Assembly (NCBI RefSeq): GCF_022179525.1
Contig: NZ_BPQX01000029.1
Coordinates: 1 to 33,211 of the forward strand
DNA: 33,211 nucleotides
From: Methylobacterium persicinum
Lineage (GTDB): Bacteria > Pseudomonadota > Alphaproteobacteria > Rhizobiales > Beijerinckiaceae
Reading direction: 5' to 3'
Shown here: positions 8,899 through 15,442 of the stretch, one piece after another
How the letters are laid out: each line of letters opens with the position of its first letter
Numbering within the stretch: position 1 is the stretch's first letter
Notes under the pieces: model-generated
Told to the model about the DNA's origin: nothing
What the model saw: only the letters and a program-made list of their open reading frames with translations
Database searches by the model: none
Program-made: the position numbers and the translations under genes

Positions 8899-9120
8899 TT
8901 AGCGTCCGTTCAGAAGGGCGCGCGCCAGACAGTGAAGCCCTGCGCCTGCAGCGAGGGTGACGACAAGGACCGTCAGCACCTGCCAGCCGGTGATGCCGGG
9001 ACGCGGCCCGAAGCTGTAGGCGATCAGGGACCCGCAAGACCCCGCCGACACGACACCGGACGCGATGGTGTTCAACCATGTGGCCGACAAACGGCGCAAC
9101 TCATGTCCCTCGTCGCCCAT
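8899..9120 (-). CDS. Small two-helix membrane protein, unknown function
   Basis: The 73-residue product has two predicted transmembrane segments (about 15-38 and 45-68) joined by a short polar loop 'FGPRPGITGW', after a charged N-terminus MGDEGHELRR. I chose the ATG at 9120 because a good Shine-Dalgarno sequence (GGAGGG) lies about 4-9 nt upstream. The frame stays open to 9282, but that part does not look like protein. I do not recognise the family. It is convergent with the PAS-GGDEF-EAL gene and separated from it by a palindromic repeat. Confidence 0.6.
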   Translation of the reverse strand: MGDEGHELRRLSATWLNTIASGVVSAGSCGSLIAYSFGPRPGITGWQVLTVLVVTLAAGAGLHCLARALLNGR

Positions 9121-9468
9121 GACACCCTCCTCGCTCGCTATTAAGTAATAAATCCTATATCGTGAGCAGTCGTCGGCCACCGGTTCTCCCATTTGAGCGA
9201 AGCCATGTCTGTCCGCCGCCAGTCCCATTATCGAGCGATCGGAACATATGTAGAACAAGCCTGCGAGCGGCTGAGAGTTCAACCTACTTTCGGATATTTT
9301 TCCCAGTTCTGTGGACGAGTGTGGATAACCTCTTGCCGTACTGGCCGCTTGCAGGACGTCACGGACGGCCCCGGCTGACCCTTACGCGTTGCTCCGGAGC
9401 GCAGGCGGTGGAGAATGAGGTGGCATACGGATTGCGCCCGAACCCCCGAATCCAACCCGGAGACGTCC
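9121..9468. other. Divergent intergenic region upstream of uricase
   Basis: The 348 bp between the small membrane-protein gene (minus) and the urate oxidase gene (plus) should carry both promoters. The 9-mer TGTGGATAA at 9320-9328 is a perfect DnaA-box match on the minus strand, but it stands alone apart from a partial match at 9310-9315, so an origin is not claimed. A GGAG ribosome binding site lies just before the uricase ATG. Confidence 0.45.
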
Positions 9469-10311
9469 ATGGCCCTGACAGCATCGCGCTACGGCAAGGC
9501 CCGGGTCCGGGTGATGCGCCTGACCCGCGATGGGGACTACCACACGCCGCGGGAACTGACGCTCAGCGTCATCATGACCGGCCGCTTCGATGCCGCCTGG
9601 ACGCAGGCCGACAACCGCGCCTGCATCGCCACCGACAGCGTCAAGAACATCGTCAACGTCACGGCGGCCAGGAACCTCTCCCTCGACAAGGAGGCCTTCG
9701 TCGCCGCGGTCGCGAAAGTCATTCTCGACACCTACCCGCAGGTGGAGGCGGTGACGATCGAGGCCGACGAGACCCGTTGGATCCGGCAGGCCATCGGCGG
9801 CACGCCCCACGGGCATACCTTCACCCTCGACGGCAACGGCACCGGTTACGTCGCCCTCGACGCAGACCGCGAGGGGGCTGTGCTGCGCTCGGGCCTGCGC
9901 GGCTTCACCTTCATGAAGACGACCCAATCGGGCTGGGCCGGCTTCGTGGACGACCAGTACCGCACCCTGCCGGACACGACCGACAGGATCGCCGCCACCA
10001 GCATGGACGCCACCTGGACCTGGTCACGCCGGCCTGCGGACTGCACGCAGACCAACGCGACGGTCCTCTCGACCCTGATCGAGGTCTTCGGCACCACCTA
10101 CAGCGCCGGCGTGCAGGACAGCATGTACCGGATGGGCGAGGCGGTGCTGGCGCGGGTTCCCGAGATCGCGGAGATCGCCTTCGCGATGCCGAACAAGCAC
10201 TACATCCCCATCGACCTCCGGCCCTTCGGCCTGGACAATCCCGGCACCGTGTTCCTCCCCACCGACGAGCCGCACGGCCAGATCGAGGCCACGGTCGGCC
10301 GCCGCACCTGA
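9469..10311 (+). CDS. Urate oxidase (factor-independent uricase)
   Basis: The 280-residue enzyme oxidises urate with O2 to 5-hydroxyisourate and H2O2, without a cofactor. It has the tunnelling-fold uricase signatures: YGKARVRV at the start (K10), 'CIATDSVKNIV' (T55), the segment from KTTQSGWAGF at 150-159 to DR at 172-173, VQD (215-217), and PNKHYIPID (H244). K10, T55 and H244 match the Lys-Thr-His triad of characterised uricases, and R173 and Q216 match urate-binding residues. The length fits the family (about 280-300). The ATG at 9469 has a GGAG Shine-Dalgarno and begins at the family's normal N-terminus; an upstream in-frame ATG at 9415 is less likely. No 5-hydroxyisourate hydrolase, OHCU decarboxylase or purine transporter is adjacent, so the gene stands alone here. 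Confidence 0.95.
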   Translation: MALTASRYGKARVRVMRLTRDGDYHTPRELTLSVIMTGRFDAAWTQADNRACIATDSVKNIVNVTAARNLSLDKEAFVAAVAKVILDTYPQVEAVTIEADETRWIRQAIGGTPHGHTFTLDGNGTGYVALDADREGAVLRSGLRGFTFMKTTQSGWAGFVDDQYRTLPDTTDRIAATSMDATWTWSRRPADCTQTNATVLSTLIEVFGTTYSAGVQDSMYRMGEAVLARVPEIAEIAFAMPNKHYIPIDLRPFGLDNPGTVFLPTDEPHGQIEATVGRRT

Positions 10312-10406
10312 CAGGGCGGCGGTTGCCCACATCGAGGCCACGGGCGGATCAGCGCGTCGGCCTAGAGCAGCGACCGATCACGTTGAGGCGGCCCCCAGCC
10401 TCTTAC

Positions 10407-10549
10407 CTCATCCTGAGGTGCCCGCGTCAGCGGGCCTCGAAGGAGGGCTCCAGCCTGCCGCGCGATCCCTGGAGCCCTCCTTCGAGGCGGCTATCGCCGC
10501 ACCTCAGGATGAGGCCTTCGAGGCGGCTGTCGCCGCACCTCAGGATGAG
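10407..10549. repeat. Large palindromic repeat with duplicated right arm
   Basis: The left arm (10407-10453) begins CTCATCCTGAGGTGC and ends GGAGGGCTCCAG. The right arm (10469-10513) begins CTGGAGCCCTCC and ends CACCTCAGGATGAG, so the two can fold into a long hairpin. The last 35 bases of the right arm (10479-10513) are repeated at 10515-10549 with a single substitution. The element lies between the convergent uricase and DUF6285 genes. Similar CTCATCCTGAGG palindromes are common intergenic repeats in Methylobacterium and related bacteria. Confidence 0.85.
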
Positions 10550-10597
10550 GGGAAAATCTGGAGTAGGCTTGCTGAACCAACTCGTTCGGGTGCAGCT

Positions 10598-10933
10598 CTA
10601 GGGCAGAGGCGCCTTCCAGATCCCGGCGGACACCGTCGCCGTCTCCGTGAGGGCTCCGTGGAGGGCCCCGTCGCCGTCGTGCCGGCCGGCGCGGATCGCC
10701 CCGACCAAAGCCGCGCCCCTCTCGTCCTCGGAGCCGGGGCCCGGGGGCAGGAGCCGCTCCCTCGCATGGGTCGCGGCCCCCGCCTGATCGATCTCGCGCA
10801 GCGCGATGCCCAGCGCGTTGGCCACCATCAGCGCCACGTAGCGCGGGCGGCCGGCGAGGCCTGGCAGCACTTCTTCGGTGAGAGCCCGGCGGGCGGCCTC
10901 GATCAGGGCGGCGCCGGAGGGGTCGTCTCGCAT
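10598..10933 (-). CDS. DUF6285 protein, LvaB-like kinase partner
   Basis: The 111-residue protein fits the small DUF6285 family: an N-terminal helix 'SGAALIEAARRALTEEVLPGL' followed by 'RYVALMVANALGIALREI'. Members lie next to APH-fold kinases and acyl-CoA dehydrogenases. From established work on Pseudomonas putida, the small protein LvaB is needed with the kinase LvaA to phosphorylate 4-hydroxyacyl-CoA; I infer the same partnership here. It starts 17 bp after the kinase gene stops and is the last gene of the operon. The C-terminal 40 residues are polar and less conserved in appearance. No catalytic motif is visible, as expected for an accessory subunit. Confidence 0.8.
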   Translation of the reverse strand: MRDDPSGAALIEAARRALTEEVLPGLAGRPRYVALMVANALGIALREIDQAGAATHARERLLPPGPGSEDERGAALVGAIRAGRHDGDGALHGALTETATVSAGIWKAPLP

Positions 10934-10950
10934 CGCGGATCTCCGTCGGG

Positions 10951-11967
10951 TCAGCGGGGCCAGGCGGCCGGGGCGGTGGCGGCGAGGATCGCCTGTTCCA
11001 GGTCCGGCACCATCCGCCCGGTGAGGGCGAGTTCAAGGGAGAATTCCAGGCCCGAGACGTGCCGCGCTCCCTGCTCCAGGGCGATCACCGCCCAGCGCAG
11101 GTGGGCCATCACCTCCCAGTAGGCGACGGCCTCGTCCGTGAACGCCCGCCCGCCGCCCGCACGATAGCCCCGGTAGAACGCTTCCCGCGAACCGATGCCG
11201 CCGGCCTCCAGGTCCCGGCGGCCGAAGCGCCAGCAGGCGGCACAGAACCAGCCGAGGTCCTGCACCGGATCGCCCCAGCCGGAGAACTCCCAATCGAGGA
11301 TCGCCGTGAGGCCGGTCTCGTCGACCATATAGTTGCCGGTGCGGAAGTCCCGGTGGACGAGGGCAGGGGCCGGGCAGGACGGCGCCGCGACCTCCGCCCA
11401 GCGCAGGCCCCATTCGATGGCCGGGCGGGTGGCGCCGATCCCGTCGAGGTTCGCCCGCAGCTGCGCCACCTCCGCCCGGGCCGGGTCGGTCTCCGGGGGG
11501 CCGAGGAAGGCCAGCGCCGGGGGCGGGTCCCGGCGGGGATCGAGCACCCCGTGGATCCTGGCGAGCTCCCGGCCGAGATCTTCGGCGAGTTTTTCTCGAT
11601 TGCCGCCAAGGGTGAGGTCCTTGGCGATGCGCGGGCCGAGGCCGATACCGGGCACGAGGCCCATCAGGGCAAAGGGCGCGCCGATCACGCCCGCGTCCTC
11701 GCAGAACCCCACCGGCTCGGGCACCCGGACCCCCGCCGCGTGGGCGGCTTCGAGCAGGCGGAACTCCTCGCGCCGGGAGCGGCTGGAGGCGATGGTCGCC
11801 GGGGCGTCCCTGCGCAGGACTAAGTCCCGGGTGCTTTCCCCGATTCGGCAGCGGACCAGCCGGTTCTCCTGGATCGAGCCGCCGCCCAGCGCCCGGCTCT
11901 CCTCGATCGTCAGGCCAGGCTCCCCGAGGTGACCGGCGATCCAGGCGGCGAGCCGCGTCTCGTCCAT
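10951..11967 (-). CDS. APH-fold phosphotransferase, LvaA-like 4-hydroxyacyl-CoA kinase
   Basis: The 338-residue protein belongs to the phosphotransferase family related to the N-terminal half of ACAD10/11. It has a Gly-rich nucleotide loop (GGGSIQEN, 28-35), a catalytic loop HRDFRTGN (205-212) with D207 as base and N212 as metal ligand, and LDWEF (224-228) as the DFG equivalent with D225. The aminoglycoside-resistance version of this fold does not sit in beta-oxidation operons, so antibiotic resistance is unlikely. By analogy with LvaA it would phosphorylate the 4-hydroxyl of a 4-hydroxyacyl-CoA, so that the phosphate can then be eliminated. It starts 3 bp after the SDR stop codon and is followed by its likely partner, DUF6285. 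The chain length of the substrate is unknown. Confidence 0.85.
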   Translation of the reverse strand: MDETRLAAWIAGHLGEPGLTIEESRALGGGSIQENRLVRCRIGESTRDLVLRRDAPATIASSRSRREEFRLLEAAHAAGVRVPEPVGFCEDAGVIGAPFALMGLVPGIGLGPRIAKDLTLGGNREKLAEDLGRELARIHGVLDPRRDPPPALAFLGPPETDPARAEVAQLRANLDGIGATRPAIEWGLRWAEVAAPSCPAPALVHRDFRTGNYMVDETGLTAILDWEFSGWGDPVQDLGWFCAACWRFGRRDLEAGGIGSREAFYRGYRAGGGRAFTDEAVAYWEVMAHLRWAVIALEQGARHVSGLEFSLELALTGRMVPDLEQAILAATAPAAWPR

Positions 11968-11970
11968 CGG

Positions 11971-12738
11971 CTAGAGCCCCGAGACGAGGTGGCCGCCATC
12001 GACGGCAATCACCGAGCCGGTCATGTAGGCGCCCGCCTGCGAGGCCAGCAGCAGCAGCGCCCCGTCGAGCTCGCCGGCCTCGCCCAGCCGCCGCTGGGGC
12101 ACGCGCTTGATCAGCGCCTTGCCCGGCTCGGAGTCGAAGAATTCCGCGTTCAGCTCCGTGCGCACGTAGCCCGGCGCCAGGGCGTTCACCCGGATGCCGT
12201 GCCGGGCCCATTCGAGGGCGAGGCTCTTGGTCAGCTGGATCACCCCGGCCTTCGACGCGGCGTAGGGGGCGAGCCCCCCGGCAACCCGCAGGCCGAGGAT
12301 CGAGGCGACGTTGACGATGCTGCCCCCCGCCCCCGCCGCGATCATGCGCTTGGCGGTGGCCTGGGCGACGAGGAACACGCCCTTCAGGTTCGTGTCGAGC
12401 ACCCCGTCCCACTCGGCCTCGGAGAGGTCGATGGCCGGGGTGGTGGTGGTGACGCCCGCGTTGTTGACGAGCACCATGACCGGGCCGAAGCGCTCATGTG
12501 CCCGATCGAGGGCCGCCTCGATGCTGGCCCGGTCGGTGACATCCATGACGACGGCATGGGCCTGCCCGCCCGCCGCCTCGACGGCGGCCACCGTCTCGGC
12601 CAGGGCCTCCGCCCGGCGGGCGCCGAGGGTCAGCCGCGCCCCGGCCCGGCCGAGCATCCCGGCGAAGTGGCGTCCGAGCCCGCTAGACGCGCCCGTGACC
12701 AGCACGTGCTGGCCGGCAAGGTCGAAGATCCCGCTCAT
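11971..12738 (-). CDS. SDR-family oxidoreductase, LvaD-like
   Basis: A classical short-chain dehydrogenase/reductase of 255 residues: TGASSGLG cofactor loop (15-22), NNAG (92-95), catalytic N117, S146, Y159 and K163 (YxxxK), and the usual C-terminal PG-V-T segment ('APGYVRTELN'). A basic residue in the loop after the second strand (GARRAE, 39-44) favours NADP(H). In an acyl-CoA operon it may reduce a 4-ketoacyl-CoA to the 4-hydroxyacyl-CoA (as LvaD does) or oxidise a 3-hydroxyacyl-CoA; sequence alone does not decide. It lies 7 bp downstream of the thiolase and 3 bp upstream of the kinase gene, which indicates one transcript. Confidence 0.88.
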   Translation of the reverse strand: MSGIFDLAGQHVLVTGASSGLGRHFAGMLGRAGARLTLGARRAEALAETVAAVEAAGGQAHAVVMDVTDRASIEAALDRAHERFGPVMVLVNNAGVTTTTPAIDLSEAEWDGVLDTNLKGVFLVAQATAKRMIAAGAGGSIVNVASILGLRVAGGLAPYAASKAGVIQLTKSLALEWARHGIRVNALAPGYVRTELNAEFFDSEPGKALIKRVPQRRLGEAGELDGALLLLASQAGAYMTGSVIAVDGGHLVSGL

Positions 12739-12745
12739 CGCGCCC

Positions 12746-13924
12746 TCACTGGATGCGTTCGAAGGCCACGGCGATGCCCTGACCGCCGCCGATGCACATG
12801 GTGGCGAGCCCGTAGCGTCCGCCGGTCCGGGCGAGTTCGTAGAGGGTCTTCACCGCGATGATCGCCCCGCTGGCGCCGATCGGGTGTCCGAGCGCGATGG
12901 CGCCGCCGTTCGGGTTCACCTTCCCCGGGTCGAGGTCGAGGGCGCGCGACACCGCGCAGGCCTGGGCGGCGAAGGCTTCGTTCGATTCGATCACGTCGAA
13001 GTCGGCGGCCCGCAGGCCGGTGCGTTCGAACAGGCGGCGCACGGCCGGGACCGGGCCAATGCCCATCTCGGACGGGTCGACGCCGGCATGGGCGTAGCCG
13101 ACGATCCGGGCCAGAGGCGCGGCCCCATCCCGGGCAGCCTTGTCCGCGCTCATCAGCACCAAGGCGGCGGCCCCGTCGTTGAGGCCGGACGCGTTGCCCG
13201 CGGTGACGCTGCCGTCCTTGGCGAAGGCCGGGCGAAGCTTGGCGAGGTCCTCGCGGTGCGTGGCCTTGGGATGCTCGTCGGTGTCGAAGGGGACCGTCTC
13301 ACGCTTGCGCTGGACGTCGATGGGCAGGATCTGCTCGCGGAACCGGCCCTCGGCGATGGCCCGGGCGGCGCGGGTCTGGCTCTCTTCGGCGAAGGCGTCC
13401 TGATCCTCCCGGGAGATGCCGTAGCGGCTGGCGATGTTCTCCGCCGTCACGCCCATATGCCCGTGGCCGAATGGGTCGGAGAGCACGCCGGTCATGTAGT
13501 CGATGCCGGTGATGTCGCCCATCTTCTGGCCGTACCGGACCGCCGACAGGAGGTGGGGCGAGCGGCTCATGCTCTCGGCGCCGCCGGCGACCGCGGCCTC
13601 CGCATCGCCGAGCATCACCGCCTGCGCCGCCGAGACCAGGGCCTGGAGGCCGCTGCCGCAGAGGCGGTTCACGGTCATCGCCGGCACTTCCTGCGGGATG
13701 CCGCCCTCCATCGCCGCGACCCGGGCGATATAGGCGTCCCGCGGGGTGGTTGGGATGACGTGGCCGAAGACGACATGGCCGATCTGCGCGCCCTCCGTGC
13801 CGGAGCGCCTGAGCGCCTCGGCCACGCATCGGGCCGCGAGCTCGGCGGGCGGGATCGCCGCCAGGGACCCGCCGAAGGTGCCGATCGCGGTGCGCACCGC
13901 CCCGGTGATGACCACGTCCGTCAT
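12746..13924 (-). CDS. Acetyl-CoA acyltransferase (thiolase)
   Basis: The 392-residue enzyme has all thiolase residues: nucleophilic C89 in [13 protein letters not shown]347 in GHPIGASGA and C377 in CIGGGQG. It cleaves 3-ketoacyl-CoA with CoA to acetyl-CoA (or propionyl-CoA) and a shortened acyl-CoA, or runs in the biosynthetic direction. I chose the ATG at 13924 ([15 protein letters not shown]) because thiolases start exactly so; the frame extends upstream only into repeat DNA. Its place between the dehydrogenase and the SDR gene suggests it performs the final step of this operon's acyl-CoA degradation. A 171-bp gap with a palindromic repeat separates it from the dehydrogenase gene, so a separate promoter or RNA processing is possible. 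Confidence 0.95.
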   Translation of the reverse strand: MTDVVITGAVRTAIGTFGGSLAAIPPAELAARCVAEALRRSGTEGAQIGHVVFGHVIPTTPRDAYIARVAAMEGGIPQEVPAMTVNRLCGSGLQALVSAAQAVMLGDAEAAVAGGAESMSRSPHLLSAVRYGQKMGDITGIDYMTGVLSDPFGHGHMGVTAENIASRYGISREDQDAFAEESQTRAARAIAEGRFREQILPIDVQRKRETVPFDTDEHPKATHREDLAKLRPAFAKDGSVTAGNASGLNDGAAALVLMSADKAARDGAAPLARIVGYAHAGVDPSEMGIGPVPAVRRLFERTGLRAADFDVIESNEAFAAQACAVSRALDLDPGKVNPNGGAIALGHPIGASGAIIAVKTLYELARTGGRYGLATMCIGGGQGIAVAFERIQ

Positions 13925-13984
13925 GAAGACCGTTTCCTTTTTCACTCGCGCGGTGTCACGCCGTTCGTAGAGACACCACCGTCT

Positions 13985-14070
13985 TTGCGAGCGCAGCGAA
14001 GCAATCCAGGGATGCGCCACGCTTCCGATCGTCCTGCTGCCCTGGGTCGCTTCACTGCGTTCGCGATGAC
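13985..14070. repeat. Palindromic dispersed repeat, copy 2
   Basis: The left arm at 13985-14011 reads as TTGCGAGCGCAGCGAAGC followed by AATCCAGGG, and the right arm at 14040-14070 (CCCTGGGTCGCTTCACTGCG and on) is its imperfect reverse complement. It belongs to the same family as the element at 8774-8858. It sits inside the acyl-CoA operon, between the dehydrogenase stop and the thiolase start, where it could form a hairpin in the mRNA. Confidence 0.8.
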
Positions 14071-14095
14071 GGGGTCGGGCAGGACGACCGGGTAC

Positions 14096-15301
14096 TCACT
14101 CCCCCACGTCCCAGGTCCAGAAGGCGTCACCCTCCGCCTCCAGGTTGCGGTTGAGCACCATCTTGTGGACCTCGTCGGCCCCGTCCACGAGCCGCGCCTG
14201 ACGGGCGTAGCGGTAGATCCATTCCAGCGGCGTGTCGGTGGAATAGCCCCGCGCGCCGTTGATCTGGATCGCCGTGTCGGCGGCCGCGTGCAGCAGGTTG
14301 GCGACGTGGACCTTGGCCATCGACACCTCCTTGCGGGCGAAGCTCCCCTGGTCGAGCGCCCAGGCGGCCTTCATCACCAGCAGGCGGCCGATCTCGATCC
14401 GCATGGCGAGGTCGCCGAGCATCAGCTGGATGCTCTCCCGGTCGGCGAGCCGGACCCCGAAACCCTGCCGCTCGGCGGCGTAGGCGCGGGCGATCTCGAC
14501 GCAGCGCTTCGACAGGCCGAGCCAGCGCATGCAATGGGTCAGCCGGGCGGGGCCGAGGCGGATCTGGGTGAGCTTGAGCCCGTCGCCCTCGTTCATCAGC
14601 ACGTGGCCGGCGGGGATTTCGAGCCCGTCGAACAGCAACTCGCAATGGCCGCCATGCTCCTCCGGCCCCATGATCGGGATGCGCCGCAGGATCTCCCAGC
14701 CCGGCTGGTCCCGGTGGAACAGGAAGGCCGTCAGCCCCTTGCGGGCGTCGTCGGAGGTGCGGGCCATCAGGATGAAGTGGGCCGCGTCCTCCGCCCCGGT
14801 GATGAACCACTTGCGGCCGGTGACGACGTAGCGGTCGCCGCGCCGCTCGGCCCGGGTCTGGATCATACCGGGGTCGGAGCCGCCGCCGGGATGGGGCTCC
14901 GTCATGGCGAAGGCCGAGCGGACCTCGCCCCGCACGATCGGATCGAGCCAGCGGGCCTTCTGCTCCGGCGTCGCCACCTTCTCCAGCACCATCATGTTGC
15001 CGTCGTCCGGGGCGGCGGAGTTGAACACGACGGGCCCGAAGATCGAGCGGTTCATCGCCTCGTAGCAGGCCGCCATGCCGACCTTGTCGAGCCCCGCCCC
15101 GCCGGTCTCGGGTTTGAGCTGCAGGCACCACAGCCCCTCCGCCCGGGCGAGTGCCCGTAGGCGCTCCAGCTCCGGCAGGGCGATGTTGCCGTGGCCGTCA
15201 TAGGCCGAGGCGTCCCGCTCCACGGGCAGGATGTGCCTGTCGACGAAGGCCGCGATCCGGGCGCGGTACCCCTCGACACGGGGAGAGATGGTAAAGTCCA
15301 T
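14096..15301 (-). CDS. Acyl-CoA dehydrogenase, ACAD10/11 (LvaC)-like
   Basis: The 401-residue flavoenzyme has the standard acyl-CoA dehydrogenase layout: helical N-domain, a beta-domain with 'AFAMTEPHPGGGSDPG' and 'KWFITGAEDA' (FAD contacts), and a C-terminal helical domain with 'INGARGYSTDTPLEWIYRYAR'. At the usual catalytic position the sequence is VDGADEVH, so an aspartate (D373) replaces the glutamate of medium-chain enzymes. The same D-G-x-D-E-V-H pattern is typical of ACAD10/11-like proteins, which work with an APH-fold kinase. In this operon it probably handles 4-phosphoacyl-CoA (elimination and isomerisation to 3-hydroxyacyl-CoA), as LvaC does. The ATG at 15301 (MDFTIS) is preferred over an upstream one at 15325. 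It is the first gene of the operon, behind a TetR-type operator. Confidence 0.9.
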   Translation of the reverse strand: MDFTISPRVEGYRARIAAFVDRHILPVERDASAYDGHGNIALPELERLRALARAEGLWCLQLKPETGGAGLDKVGMAACYEAMNRSIFGPVVFNSAAPDDGNMMVLEKVATPEQKARWLDPIVRGEVRSAFAMTEPHPGGGSDPGMIQTRAERRGDRYVVTGRKWFITGAEDAAHFILMARTSDDARKGLTAFLFHRDQPGWEILRRIPIMGPEEHGGHCELLFDGLEIPAGHVLMNEGDGLKLTQIRLGPARLTHCMRWLGLSKRCVEIARAYAAERQGFGVRLADRESIQLMLGDLAMRIEIGRLLVMKAAWALDQGSFARKEVSMAKVHVANLLHAAADTAIQINGARGYSTDTPLEWIYRYARQARLVDGADEVHKMVLNRNLEAEGDAFWTWDVGE

Positions 15302-15338
15302 CGGGCCAGCCTTCCGCGCCGCCAACGGGCACGCCGTG

Positions 15339-15366
15339 AAAAATCGAGCGAGCGCTCGAATTTTTT
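15339..15366. promoter_or_regulatory. TetR-type operator over the acyl-CoA operon promoter
   Basis: An inverted repeat with arms AAAAATCGAGC (15339-15349) and GCTCGAATTTTTT (15354-15366) around a 4-nt centre. Inside it CGAGCGCTCG (15349-15358) is a perfect palindrome. It lies between the divergent TetR gene and the dehydrogenase gene and overlaps the proposed -10 box on its TetR-proximal side. This is the expected place and shape for the binding site of the adjacent regulator. Binding is inferred. Confidence 0.7.
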
Positions 15367-15390
15367 AACCCTTGGATTTGCCGTTGGCAA
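15362..15390 (-). promoter_or_regulatory. Proposed promoter of the acyl-CoA operon
   Basis: On the minus strand TTGCCA (15390-15385) and TAAAAA (15367-15362) are separated by 17 nt, a fair sigma-70-type pair. Transcription would start about 7 nt later, inside the inverted repeat at 15339-15366, and reach the dehydrogenase ATG at 15301 after a leader of roughly 50 nt. It was found by eye and has not been tested. Confidence 0.45.
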
Positions 15391-15442
15391 TGGACTATGG
15401 CTCGGCACGGGCGCCCCGGCAGCGGGGGCGCGCGATGATGGC

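Noticed and set aside
9310-9328. DnaA-box-like TGTGGATAA and a partial second copy
   Set aside because: One perfect and one partial box do not make an origin; no dnaA, parAB, hemE or other origin-linked gene is nearby.
10407-10549. CRISPR-like array
   Set aside because: Only two direct copies without unique spacers, inside a palindromic intergenic repeat; no cas genes.
10951-11967. Aminoglycoside resistance gene reading of the APH-fold kinase
   Set aside because: The fold is shared, but the operon with acyl-CoA enzymes and DUF6285 points to 4-hydroxyacyl-CoA phosphorylation; no resistance-type context is seen.
12311-15160. Very long plus-strand open frame (over 900 codons) opposite the thiolase and dehydrogenase genes
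   Set aside because: It is the antisense shadow of two clear genes in GC-rich DNA; its translation is a low-complexity Gly/Ala/Arg/Asp mixture with no domain.
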